Assembly (NCBI GenBank): GCA_036397975.1
Contig: DASWHW010000119.1
Span: 1 to 31,937, forward strand
Direction: 5' to 3'
Length of the DNA: 31,937 nt
DNA from: SZUA-287 sp036397975
GTDB lineage: Bacteria > Bacteroidota > Ignavibacteria > UBA10030 > UBA6906
The notes under the pieces were generated by a model, which saw nothing but the letters and a program-made list of their open reading frames with translations, did no database searches and was not told the DNA's origin. Positions 24,588 to 31,937 of the stretch are shown piece by piece. Within the stretch, counting starts at the first letter, position 1, and every line of letters begins with the position of its first letter. A program made the translations under genes and the position numbers.

Positions 24588-26305
24588 AACCTTCCGCGAT
24601 CGATCTTGGCTTTCAATTCCTGGTTGCTACTGTCAATCTTCAACGAGATGTTCCATTGTTCCAATGCGCGCTCTGCATCCCGCAACATGTAGTACACATC
24701 GCCGAGGTGTTCATGAACAACGGCGCTCACGTCTCCCTGCGCAACGGCCTTGGAGATGTTTTTCTCCGCTTGTTCATACTCTCCAAGCTTGAAGTAAATC
24801 CAACCAATGGTATCGAGGTATGATGGATTCTCCGGCTGTGCGGAAACAGCTTCCTTCGCCATTGCAAGAGCCCTGTTGACCTGGAGATTTCGTTCCGCAA
24901 GGCTGTACGCATAATTGTTCAGGAGGAGATGGTTGTCAGGTTCTTTCTTCAATCCCTCTTCATACAGCCGGTCGGACTCATCAAATTTCTTCATCGAGTC
25001 ATAGACCAGGGCCAGCTGTGAAAGTGCGCCCATGTCAGCACCATTGATTTCGCGTGATTTCTCTAAGGACCGGGCAGCCTCTTCATTTTTTCCCAGTCTG
25101 TTGAGGGCAACTCCAAGAAAGAAATTGACACGAAAATCCTCCGGAACGGCTTTGACTGCTGCTTCAAGAATCGTGGCGACTTCCTCAAAATTATTCTTCT
25201 CGAGAAACACAGACGAAAGGTAGACCCATCCATCGGCGTTCCAGCTTGCCAGTTCTGTCACCTTCCGAAAATTTTCAACTGCCAGTGTTTCTTCTTTTGA
25301 TAGGGCTGCAATCGCCCCCAGGAACCAGTACGGACGCCAATCTTCAGAATGCTTGTCGCGAATTCTCTGGAAGATCGAACGCGCCAGGGGGACCAGCGTC
25401 GAGTCTTTTTCCATCTGCCCGAAATAGATTTCGCCAATCCTTAATTTGGCGTCCACGACCACTGAATCCTGGGCAAGGATTCCCTCGAACATTTCAGCTG
25501 CCCGGGCATACTCCTTTCGTACCAGGTATACTCCTGCTGCTTCTGCGATGTACTCGATATTGTCCGGTTGCAGCTCCAACAATCCGGTGTAGACAGCGAG
25601 AGCCTTGTTATATTGCTGCGAGCGAGTGTAGGCTTGTGCTAAAGATCTTTTGAGCTCGTTATTGCTAGGATCTATTTCCGTCATCATTCGCAAAGCATTC
25701 GCAGCTTTCTCATATTGCTGCAAGGAATTATTTAGCTCCGCCATTTGCAGCAACACATCCCATTGCGGGCCGAACCGGCTCACGATGGCTTCGTACACCT
25801 CAAGGGCTTTGAGTGGGGTCCGGCCCTGATACAGGCGCGCAAGATTGTACCAGGATTCGATCTTGGAAGAGTCGCGTTGGACAATCTGGGCATACTGCGA
25901 AGCCGCGGAGTCGATCTCGAATGCACGGACGTAGATCTCCGCCAATGTTCTACGATAGTCCAGATTGTCAGGAGAAAGCCCTATCGCCTTCTTTCCTGCT
26001 TCAATTGCGAGAGTGTGTTTGTTGAGGAGGGAGTAATCCTTCGCCAGTGCGAAATAGATGGCATCATTCTCATCATAGCGTAGCGCATCCTGGAACTCGA
26101 GGATCGCTTCGGCATATTCCCCATTGGATTCATGCACCGATCCATTGATGAAATGTTGAAGAGCGATATCCCGCGAACGTTCATCCACTTGCGTCCGCGC
26201 GGTCTGAGGTTGTTCCGTCGCCGCCTTTTTTGAGGTTGAACAGCCTCCAACCATAACCAAAATTATGAAGGCAGAACCTAACGCCTTCAGTTCAAGTCGA
26301 TTCAC
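24584..26305 (-). CDS. TPR-repeat lipoprotein
   Basis: I choose the GTG at 26303-26305, which gives 573 residues beginning MNRLELKALG with a compact lipoprotein signal and lipobox VGGC (Cys22). The longer frame starts inside the nitroreductase gene and would bury the signal. About a dozen TPR units fill the protein, seen in repeats such as YAEAILEFQDALRYD, YNKALAVYTGLLELQPDN, FDESDRLYEEGLKKEPDN and YEQAEKNISKAVAQGD. It should sit on the periplasmic face of the outer membrane as a protein-binding scaffold. It is the first gene of the four-gene envelope operon ending in the sigma-54 activator. Confidence 0.88.
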   Translation of the reverse strand: MNRLELKALGSAFIILVMVGGCSTSKKAATEQPQTARTQVDERSRDIALQHFINGSVHESNGEYAEAILEFQDALRYDENDAIYFALAKDYSLLNKHTLAIEAGKKAIGLSPDNLDYRRTLAEIYVRAFEIDSAASQYAQIVQRDSSKIESWYNLARLYQGRTPLKALEVYEAIVSRFGPQWDVLLQMAELNNSLQQYEKAANALRMMTEIDPSNNELKRSLAQAYTRSQQYNKALAVYTGLLELQPDNIEYIAEAAGVYLVRKEYARAAEMFEGILAQDSVVVDAKLRIGEIYFGQMEKDSTLVPLARSIFQRIRDKHSEDWRPYWFLGAIAALSKEETLAVENFRKVTELASWNADGWVYLSSVFLEKNNFEEVATILEAAVKAVPEDFRVNFFLGVALNRLGKNEEAARSLEKSREINGADMGALSQLALVYDSMKKFDESDRLYEEGLKKEPDNHLLLNNYAYSLAERNLQVNRALAMAKEAVSAQPENPSYLDTIGWIYFKLGEYEQAEKNISKAVAQGDVSAVVHEHLGDVYYMLRDAERALEQWNISLKIDSSNQELKAKIDRGRL

Positions 26306-26331
26306 AAGTAAACCCGTTAATAGTTCTGAAA

Positions 26332-26360
26332 AATATACCCAATCCAATTTTGAATAACAA
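26332..26360 (-). promoter_or_regulatory. Sigma-70-like promoter of the TPR - DUF4292 - EnvC - activator operon
   Basis: On the minus strand TTGTTA, a 17-bp spacer and TATATT end 27 bases before the GTG start of the TPR lipoprotein gene. The distance and spacing support the GTG start choice. Confidence 0.45.
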
Positions 26361-26417
26361 GGAAGTGTCGACGTGGAGAATCGAGCGGTCATGCGAGTTG
26401 AGATCTTTGCATCGGGA

Positions 26418-27095
26418 TTAGCGAGGTGGCTGGACATTCCGGATGAGGATTTCCTCGAGAGGTTTTCGCGCAATGTCCGGGACAACGGCGTTCTCGGCGG
26501 GGTATCCTACCGGAATGAGGAGGAAGGGCGTTTCATTGGAGGGCCGTTGAAGGATCTCGCGCAGAAAGTTCATGGGGCTTGGTGTGTGCGTGAGGGATGC
26601 AAGGCCAGCATTGTGGATAGCCGCCAGCAGAAAACCACATGCAATCCCCACCGATTCATCGGCGTAGTAGTTTTTCTTTTGCTTACCCTCTTCGACTCTG
26701 TACTTTTCCTTGAACACGACGATCAGATACGGGGCAATTTCGAGAAATTCTTTGTGCCAGTCGGTACCAAGTTCTTCTAGATCGGCCAGCCAGGAATCGG
26801 GCATACGATGATCGTAGCTCTCCCGCTCTTCCTCCTCCGCAGCAAAACGGATCTTCCGCTTGATCTCCGGATCATCAACCACAACGAACTTCCACGGCTG
26901 CTTGTTCGCACCCGAGGGAGCGCTCCCTGCGGTCCGAATAATATCATCAATGATTTCGCGCGGGACGGGGCGATCGGAATATTCCCGCACGGTTCTGCGG
27001 TGATTGCACTGGTCAAAAAACTCGCTCGCTCGGCGTCGCTGCTCGTCTTGCGGGATGTGGACAAATTCGAGCGGAACCGGTTGATACTTCGTCAT
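26418..27095 (-). CDS. Flavin nitroreductase of the iodotyrosine deiodinase type
   Basis: A 225-residue FMN-dependent nitroreductase-fold enzyme. RRTVREYSDRPVP and APSGANKQPWKFVVV form the N-terminal flavin-binding part. The active-site lid has the residues that bind the zwitterion of halotyrosine in iodotyrosine deiodinase: Glu90, Tyr94 and Lys115, with the family spacing (Glu four before Tyr, Lys twenty-one after it). THTPSPMNFL and LLIPVGYP are also family traits. I infer reductive dehalogenation of halotyrosine or a related phenol. Bacterial homologues exist, but natural substrates are unclear. It begins 15 bp after glk and probably shares its transcript. Confidence 0.88.
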   Translation of the reverse strand: MTKYQPVPLEFVHIPQDEQRRRASEFFDQCNHRRTVREYSDRPVPREIIDDIIRTAGSAPSGANKQPWKFVVVDDPEIKRKIRFAAEEEERESYDHRMPDSWLADLEELGTDWHKEFLEIAPYLIVVFKEKYRVEEGKQKKNYYADESVGIACGFLLAAIHNAGLASLTHTPSPMNFLREILQRPSNETPFLLIPVGYPAENAVVPDIARKPLEEILIRNVQPPR

Positions 27096-27110
27096 GCGTG
27101 CTTGGTATCC

Positions 27111-28100
27111 TCACAAAGATTCTGTCAAAATTAACTCGGCATAATGTGCAGCGCCAAGGAGGGCAGTCTGGTCATTGAGGATAATCCAAATCGGAATATT
27201 CTTCATCAGCCCCTCGTAGCGACCCTTGTTCTTAAACGAAGAGAAGAACGAACCGTCCTGGATTTTCGGGAGGATCTTAGGCGCTATTCCTCCACCAACG
27301 AAAACTCCACCGGTTGCAAGAATCTTCAATGCGAGATTGCCCGCTTCGGCTCCATATAATGAGGCGAACATATCCAGGGTTTGTGCACTCACCTTATCCC
27401 TCATTTCAAGTCCTGCTTTGGATATCACCGCGGAAGGATCTCCTGAGGTAAGAGCCAACTTGAGCCATTCGGGTTCAGGCTCGTCACTCTGTTTGCGGAG
27501 GAAGTCATAAAGGTCGATGATTGCTGGGCCTGCAACAACACGTTCATAGCTGACTCGCCCATACTTCGGCTTCAGAAATCGGAGCAGATCAATTTCGGTT
27601 TCATCGCGGGGTCCGAAGTCCGTATGCCCCCCTTCAGATGCGATTGTCCGATATCGCTTTCCGTCCCAATGCAATCCACCTTCCCCGAGACCTGTGCCGG
27701 CTGCAATCACGGCGATTGTTCCTTTTTCTGCGGCAACGCCTTTGTTCAAAACGAGATATTCTTTTGGGTCTAAGCGAAGAGCTCCATACGCAGTTGCCTC
27801 CAGATCATTTAGAAGACCCACCTGGGTCAGGTTCAAATGTGAGGCAATGTCTGAACCGACAACGTCCCAACCAAGATTCGTGAGCTTGCTCCGCCCGTTG
27901 ACAACTGGTCCGGCAATGCCAAAGGCAGCAGCCATCACTGCCGAAGGAAAGTCGGCTTGGAATTTCGCCAGCACATCCTTCAATGATTTGAAATCCCGGC
28001 TGGGATAACTCTGCAATTGCTTTCGAACGAGTTTGCCAGATTCGGCCGAGAAGTACGCAAGGTTTGTTTTGGTCCCACCGATATCCCCGGCAAGAATCAT
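27111..28100 (-). CDS. glk: Glucokinase
   Basis: From the ATG at 28098-28100 the protein is 329 residues. GGAGGGAG upstream and the immediate ATP-binding motif GDIGGTKTNL support this start over one 11 codons further up. The sequence matches the Glk family (not ROK): LTNLGWDV, the catalytic Asp in LLNDLEATAYG, AAGTGLGEG, and SEGGHTDFGPRDE. It phosphorylates glucose to glucose-6-phosphate, the substrate of the oxidative pentose phosphate pathway. The gene begins one base after the pgl stop, so the two are translationally coupled. Confidence 0.93.
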   Translation of the reverse strand: MILAGDIGGTKTNLAYFSAESGKLVRKQLQSYPSRDFKSLKDVLAKFQADFPSAVMAAAFGIAGPVVNGRSKLTNLGWDVVGSDIASHLNLTQVGLLNDLEATAYGALRLDPKEYLVLNKGVAAEKGTIAVIAAGTGLGEGGLHWDGKRYRTIASEGGHTDFGPRDETEIDLLRFLKPKYGRVSYERVVAGPAIIDLYDFLRKQSDEPEPEWLKLALTSGDPSAVISKAGLEMRDKVSAQTLDMFASLYGAEAGNLALKILATGGVFVGGGIAPKILPKIQDGSFFSSFKNKGRYEGLMKNIPIWIILNDQTALLGAAHYAELILTESL

Positions 28101-28101
28101 A

Positions 28102-28842
28102 CTAGTGAACTCCCTCCAATTGCATTGTTGCATCGCGATCTGCCATCCACGTTAACCGTCCTTTCAATGGATTGACCATTTGAGCAGGATATTTCACAGC
28201 GGTTCCGTTCAGTATCTGTTGGAGAATCGCGGCCTTCCCTTTTCCAGAAACGATGAAGATAATCTCTGCAGCATTATTGATTGTCGGGAAGGTCAGTGAC
28301 ACACGCGGAATCTTCACATTCGATCCCTGGACGACCGTCGCAAGCTTCTCCGTCTCGTTGACTGCGGCTGTGCCCGGAAACAGGGACGCCGTGTGACCAT
28401 CTTCTCCCATGCCAAGCAGCAGTACGTCGAACTCGGGGAATTCTCCTGCTTTGAGCTGGAAGAGGTTTCGAATTTCTTCAGCATATGACTCTGCTGCTTC
28501 CTCGGGTGGAAGTTCGGTCTTTACACGATGGACGTTCTTGTCGGGAATGGTGATCTTATTGAGGAGGGCATCGCTGATCATTCGAAAATTACTCTCCGGA
28601 TGGAATGGGGGAACGCAGCGTTCATCTCCAAGAAAACAATGGATCCGATTCCAGTCGATCTTAGTCCGGAAACGATCCGTCGCAAGAAGCTCATACACAT
28701 GTCTCGGAGTGGACCCGCCGGAGAATGCAAGAGATGCTGCCCCACGACTGGCAACCGCCCGGCTCAGAAGTTGTTGCACCTGAACGGCGACCGCTTCCAC
28801 CAGCGTGTGCGATGTATCGTAAACCTCCAGGCGACCTTTCAT
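28102..28842 (-). CDS. pgl: 6-phosphogluconolactonase
   Basis: A 246-residue member of the DevB/Pgl family. Diagnostic motifs are LAFSGGSTPRHVYELL near the N-terminus, HCFLGDERCVPPFHPESNF and DVLLLGMGEDGHTASLFPG. It hydrolyses 6-phosphogluconolactone to 6-phosphogluconate in the cytoplasm. Its start overlaps the opcA stop by 4 bp, and one base separates it from glk. The length is normal and no key motif is missing. Confidence 0.95.
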   Translation of the reverse strand: MKGRLEVYDTSHTLVEAVAVQVQQLLSRAVASRGAASLAFSGGSTPRHVYELLATDRFRTKIDWNRIHCFLGDERCVPPFHPESNFRMISDALLNKITIPDKNVHRVKTELPPEEAAESYAEEIRNLFQLKAGEFPEFDVLLLGMGEDGHTASLFPGTAAVNETEKLATVVQGSNVKIPRVSLTFPTINNAAEIIFIVSGKGKAAILQQILNGTAVKYPAQMVNPLKGRLTWMADRDATMQLEGVH

Positions 28843-29987
28843 CCCTCATTTTCCTCTAGAAGCGGAAGGAGCGTTTTCAACACATCCTCGTACAGCTTGT
28901 CGCGATGCATTACTTCCAGCTCTTTCCCCAAAAGGAACGAGTCAGACAAATCCTCACCTGATGTCAGCATTTCGTGCTGGTTCGTTTTTCCATCACTGAT
29001 GGTACACTTGACGCAGTGGGACGAGCCCGTTGCCGCAAGAGATATTTCCACGCCTGAAGTTGTCTGCAGATGGACTCCGATAACTCCACCGGAGTGACCC
29101 ACCAGAGAACCTTCAATAAGTCGAACCTTGATTGCTGTTTCATCGAATCGAAGCTTCGCAGTCATCGTGACATCTGTCCGCTTCAACGGGTGAATAGGAA
29201 TCCATCGCATTCGTTGAGCAAGCCAGCCGACCAGTAGTATCGCCTGACTCAATCCTGAATGAAATGGATTTGTAGAGGAAGAATAGGTGATTGACAATGC
29301 GTCGATTTGAAGCAGGTGAGGTCGCATTTCGCGTGGCTGAAAAACATGCGCGAGCATATTGCGCATCGGCGTTAAGTGCGTCCAGCCGAGATCACCAAAC
29401 GACGCTCTTCCCTCATTCTCGCGAATGTTCCTTTCCCAAAGACGAAAGGATGTCCCCGGATCACGCTCAAGAGCAGAATCCATAACGACGCGATCCATTA
29501 CACGCGACAGAGATGAGAACAACTGGTCATTGGTCCTTACCTTGTCCCTCCACACCAGCACCGAAGGCACGTCAGGCACCAAAAGAGATGTAACGATGCT
29601 CGTAATCTTTGCAATCTCATTTCCCCCCGCGACGAGGTTGATCTGTTCGCAACAGACTTGCTTTCCGCCAGGAACCGGAAGTGAACAGCGTGCCGAGATC
29701 CACGCATCGAGAGTCGGTGAGCTTGTGCGATCCGCTGAGATGAGAAACGTTCGCGCCGGATGTTCAAGGGTGACGTCGCCAATAATATTGCCGAGAGAGT
29801 CAAGTTCTTGACGATCGCGAGAAACAACAATGAGATTGAGTGAGCATGCTCTCACAACAGGGGGCGCTTGATCAACAGATGCAGGCTCTGCTGCTTGCTT
29901 CCATAGAGCTGAAAGTTCCCGCTCTATCGCAACGATATCAACTTCTTTCGGCGGATTCAGCAACACCGATTCAAATGGTTCCGTCAT
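28839..29987 (-). CDS. opcA: Glucose-6-phosphate dehydrogenase assembly protein OpcA
   Basis: A 382-residue protein with the OpcA hallmarks: ACSLNLIVV, EHPARTFLI, then GGKQVCCEQINL, LLVPDVPSVLVWRDK, DRVVMDSALERDP and GDLGWTHLTPMRNMLA. OpcA is best known in cyanobacteria and actinobacteria, where it helps G6PD assemble and respond to redox state. The Cys pair in VCCEQI is present. Its target gene zwf is not in the window, neither upstream nor downstream. opcA leads the operon with pgl, glk and the nitroreductase. I see only a weak ribosome site (GAGAG). Confidence 0.9.
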   Translation of the reverse strand: MTEPFESVLLNPPKEVDIVAIERELSALWKQAAEPASVDQAPPVVRACSLNLIVVSRDRQELDSLGNIIGDVTLEHPARTFLISADRTSSPTLDAWISARCSLPVPGGKQVCCEQINLVAGGNEIAKITSIVTSLLVPDVPSVLVWRDKVRTNDQLFSSLSRVMDRVVMDSALERDPGTSFRLWERNIRENEGRASFGDLGWTHLTPMRNMLAHVFQPREMRPHLLQIDALSITYSSSTNPFHSGLSQAILLVGWLAQRMRWIPIHPLKRTDVTMTAKLRFDETAIKVRLIEGSLVGHSGGVIGVHLQTTSGVEISLAATGSSHCVKCTISDGKTNQHEMLTSGEDLSDSFLLGKELEVMHRDKLYEDVLKTLLPLLEENEG

Positions 29988-30041
29988 TTACTCTCAGTGA
30001 GGAAAGTGGCTGGTCGGGGTAATTTCTCGAAGCTTTGAGTC

Positions 30042-30070
30042 AATATGGGAAAAACATAACCAAGTGACAA
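30042..30070 (-). promoter_or_regulatory. Sigma-70-like promoter of the opcA operon
   Basis: On the minus strand TTGTCA, a 17-bp spacer and CATATT end 54 bases before the opcA start, in the 250-bp divergent gap. No other strong signal was seen there. Confidence 0.42.
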
Positions 30071-30237
30071 CAGAACCTCATCGCGAGAGGCTGTTTTCAC
30101 TCCTGATTAGCAGAGTGGGGGCCTGAGTGCTATGGAATTTGAACGTTCTTGGCATAATTTAGGTAGGGTAGAGAAGAGAGGGATCTGCACAAGCAGGGTG
30201 CGGAAGCCGAGAATTCTTAACAAGGAGGTTCGAAGAA

Positions 30238-30951
30238 ATGGCTTCTCTTAATTTGTCAATGTTTACATCGGGCAACCAGGATCTCGAATGGAGGCAATAC
30301 CAGATTCAGCAGGGATTGAAGGAAGCCTACGATGAATTTTCGCGCAACCGACTCTATCCGACCCTCCGGGATCTTATTGATTTACACAACGCGGTCGCCG
30401 ATCTACTCCAAAAGCTCGATGACATGGAAGAACACCTCCCGCGATCGCTCAAGGAGGTAAATCTCGTTGAGGGGAAACTTGTTTATGATTCCCTCCCGCA
30501 TGGCGGCACTGACATGGACGATCTTGCGACGTTGATCACCTGGGCCATACCGCTCCTGAAACATGCAATTGAAGAAGGAATGGAAATCTACAATTTTGTC
30601 GACGAACATGTATCAATCGATCAGGTTGGTATTTTGCCGGTCTATCTCGAAGAGGGATATTGGTTTGTTCCCGACAAGAAACTCTCCTTTCTATACCTGC
30701 TGCGTTACGAGGTGTCACTGTTTTCTTCCACTACGGAGCGATACCGCGCGCTTAAAACCCGTATTCTCGAATCTATCGAAGAGCCACGTCTCCACCGATC
30801 ACCCGAGTCCTATAAGCATGGCCTGATGGAGCGGTATCCTGATCTTCCGAATCCCGCAACATTTCTTTCGGAAACCGATATCGACTTTCCTTTCCAGGAA
30901 ACGATGCTTCCCGTCGCAAAGCGCAAGTTGATGGCTCGCGTTTTTTCCTAG
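30238..30951 (+). CDS. Conserved-looking hypothetical protein, 237 residues
   Basis: AAGGAGG eight bases before the ATG makes this a well-supported gene. The product has no signal peptide, no membrane helix and no cysteine. The N-terminal ~100 residues are helical and acidic (LRDLIDLHNAVADLLQKLDDMEEHLPR). The middle has a strand-rich section (VDEHVSIDQVGILPVYLEEGYWFVP) and a helix (LSFLYLLRYEVSLFSSTTERYRALK). The C-terminal third is Pro-rich with conserved-looking PNPATFLSETDIDFPFQETMLP and a basic end. I do not recognise a family. It is transcribed away from the opcA operon and is not joined to the next gene, which has its own promoter. Confidence 0.8.
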   Translation: MASLNLSMFTSGNQDLEWRQYQIQQGLKEAYDEFSRNRLYPTLRDLIDLHNAVADLLQKLDDMEEHLPRSLKEVNLVEGKLVYDSLPHGGTDMDDLATLITWAIPLLKHAIEEGMEIYNFVDEHVSIDQVGILPVYLEEGYWFVPDKKLSFLYLLRYEVSLFSSTTERYRALKTRILESIEEPRLHRSPESYKHGLMERYPDLPNPATFLSETDIDFPFQETMLPVAKRKLMARVFS

Positions 30952-31024
30952 ACTGTATTGACTCGATAGAAATGTTGATCAGCCCGGCGTCCCCCTCGGC
31001 CTGATACCGGCGCATCAATTGATG

Positions 31025-31053
31025 TTGACACGGCGAAATATTATTGGTAGATT
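31025..31053 (+). promoter_or_regulatory. Sigma-70-like promoter for the DUF1343 gene
   Basis: A perfect TTGACA, a 17-bp spacer and TAGATT lie about 145 bases before the start at 31199. This is the strongest -35 box in the window. The leader it implies is long; I see no clear riboswitch-like fold in it. Confidence 0.5.
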
Positions 31054-31198
31054 AGCGCAAGGATTTGCTTTGCAGGTTCTCCTTTCCAAATCCTCGGCCT
31101 TTGAAGTTTCAATACAATAACGCTCGTTGCAATCTCTTACCAACTGATCATTTCCTGTTAAATTTCGTGAACGCATCCACAAAACCCTGCGGAGTGAA

Positions 31199-31937
31199 AT
31201 GAGGAAACTCATTCGTTTCGGCGTTGATGGGTATGTTGCACAGCTGTCTTCACAGCGCCGAAAGCCCGATCTCGGAATCGTTGCCAATCAATCTTCTTTA
31301 ACTTCATCTCTCGAGTACTCGCCTGCCGCACTTCTCCCGCATGCTCGGTTGAAATATATCTTTTCACCACAGCATGGATTTTACGGCACTGAGCAGGCGA
31401 ATATGATCGAAAGCCCGGATTCCGTTGACCAAGTCACGGGCGCACGCATTGTGAGCTTATACTCTTCTACACGCAAAGTGAACTCTGCGTATTTGCGCAA
31501 GATTGACGTTCTTGTGTTCGACCTGCAGGACGTCGGCAGCAGGTATTACACATACTTGTGGACTCTCTACTATTGTATGCAAGCGTGTGAACGCTTTGGC
31601 GGAAAATTGATCGTCCTCGACCGACCGAATCCAATTAATGGCATTGCGACAGAAGGGAACGTCATCCAGAATAACTTCACTTCGTTTGTAGGATTGTATT
31701 CCATTCCAAACCGATTTGGATTGACAATCGGCGAGTTTGCCATAATGCTCAAAGAATTGAAGTTTAAGGATTTGGATCTTCAGGTGATTGGGATGAACGG
31801 TTGGAAACGTAACACCTATTTTGATTCGTACAAGAATTATTGGATTCCGGCATCCCCGAACATTCCTACGGTGCACACAGCCGTTGTCTATCCCGGAATG
31901 TGTTTGTTTGAGGGAACAAATCTTTCCGAAGGGAGAG
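31199..31937 (+). CDS. DUF1343 / NamZ-like exo-N-acetylmuramidase, C-terminus missing
   Basis: The frame from the ATG at 31199 (GGAG four bases upstream) stays open to the end of the window, giving 246 residues of an enzyme usually near 400. Family motifs are YIFSPQHGFYGTEQ, IDVLVFDLQDVGSRYYTYLW, IVLDRPNPINGI with EGNV, IPNRFGLTIGEFA, and at the very end YPGMCLFEGTNLSEGR. NamZ members remove N-acetylmuramic acid from the non-reducing end of peptidoglycan fragments, so a role in cell-wall recycling is likely. No signal peptide is visible, and an in-frame stop at 31145 with no start in between rules out a longer N-terminus. Cytoplasmic action is suggested. Confidence 0.88.
   Translation, partial: MRKLIRFGVDGYVAQLSSQRRKPDLGIVANQSSLTSSLEYSPAALLPHARLKYIFSPQHGFYGTEQANMIESPDSVDQVTGARIVSLYSSTRKVNSAYLRKIDVLVFDLQDVGSRYYTYLWTLYYCMQACERFGGKLIVLDRPNPINGIATEGNVIQNNFTSFVGLYSIPNRFGLTIGEFAIMLKELKFKDLDLQVIGMNGWKRNTYFDSYKNYWIPASPNIPTVHTAVVYPGMCLFEGTNLSEGR

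Noticed and set aside
26980..26992. Single TTCCCGCA inside the nitroreductase gene
   Set aside because: It is a lone copy in coding sequence with no partner 21 bp away and no -24/-12 box nearby, so chance is the best explanation.
30150..30165. TGGCATAATTTAGGTA as a further sigma-54 promoter before the 237-residue gene
   Set aside because: The -24 half fits, but there is no TTGC at -12 and no TGCGGGAA pair upstream.
30952..31198. Possible terminator or small RNA in the gap before the DUF1343 gene
   Set aside because: The inverted repeat around 30980-31010 is imperfect and has no T-run; only the promoter is supported.

Overview
The window reads as a gene-dense chromosomal segment of a Gram-negative bacterium of the Bacteroidota/Ignavibacteriota/Chlorobiota (FCB) group. 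This is inferred from the conserved block TPR lipoprotein - DUF4292-like lipoprotein - EnvC/M23-like protein, from a DUF1573 protein, from an outer-membrane barrel protein and from many lipoproteins. No rRNA, tRNA, CRISPR array or insertion sequence was seen. Both ends cut through genes.

Left part (1-9.8 kb). A truncated nucleotidyltransferase and a small overlapping partner lie at the left edge. A large hybrid sensor kinase (minus strand, with its own terminator) follows. Then comes a plus-strand acyl-CoA cluster: a crotonase hydratase, a PaaG-like isomerase, a 3-hydroxyacyl-CoA dehydrogenase, a degenerate dehydrogenase-like gene that overlaps it, a DUF1573 protein, a PcaF/PaaJ-type thiolase and an NTF2-like protein. 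Together they could carry out a beta-oxidation-type route, perhaps the lower part of phenylacetate breakdown.

Middle (9.8-17.5 kb). An ECF sigma factor overlaps its zinc-type anti-sigma gene and is followed by a secreted TPR/HEAT protein. Two related small TPR proteins come next and end at a bidirectional terminator. Convergent to these is an operon for a lipoprotein, an outer-membrane barrel fused to a transglutaminase-like domain, and a FecR-like secreted protein.

Most notable region (17.5-26.3 kb). Two tandem paralogous lipoprotein genes each have their own terminator and their own sigma-54-like -24/-12 element. Upstream of each lies a pair of TGCGGGAA sites with 21-bp periodicity, 99 or 100 bp from the -24 box. 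Directly upstream of them is the gene for a membrane-tethered CHASE2 sigma-54 activator, the last gene of a four-gene operon in which every junction is a 4-bp overlap. I infer that this activator, or a relative, drives the two lipoprotein genes.

Right part (26.4-31.9 kb). A minus-strand operon runs opcA - pgl - glk - flavin nitroreductase. It pairs oxidative pentose-phosphate genes (zwf is not in the window) with an iodotyrosine-deiodinase-like enzyme that keeps the Glu/Tyr/Lys substrate triad. Divergent from it are an unrecognised 237-residue protein and a truncated DUF1343/NamZ-type protein.
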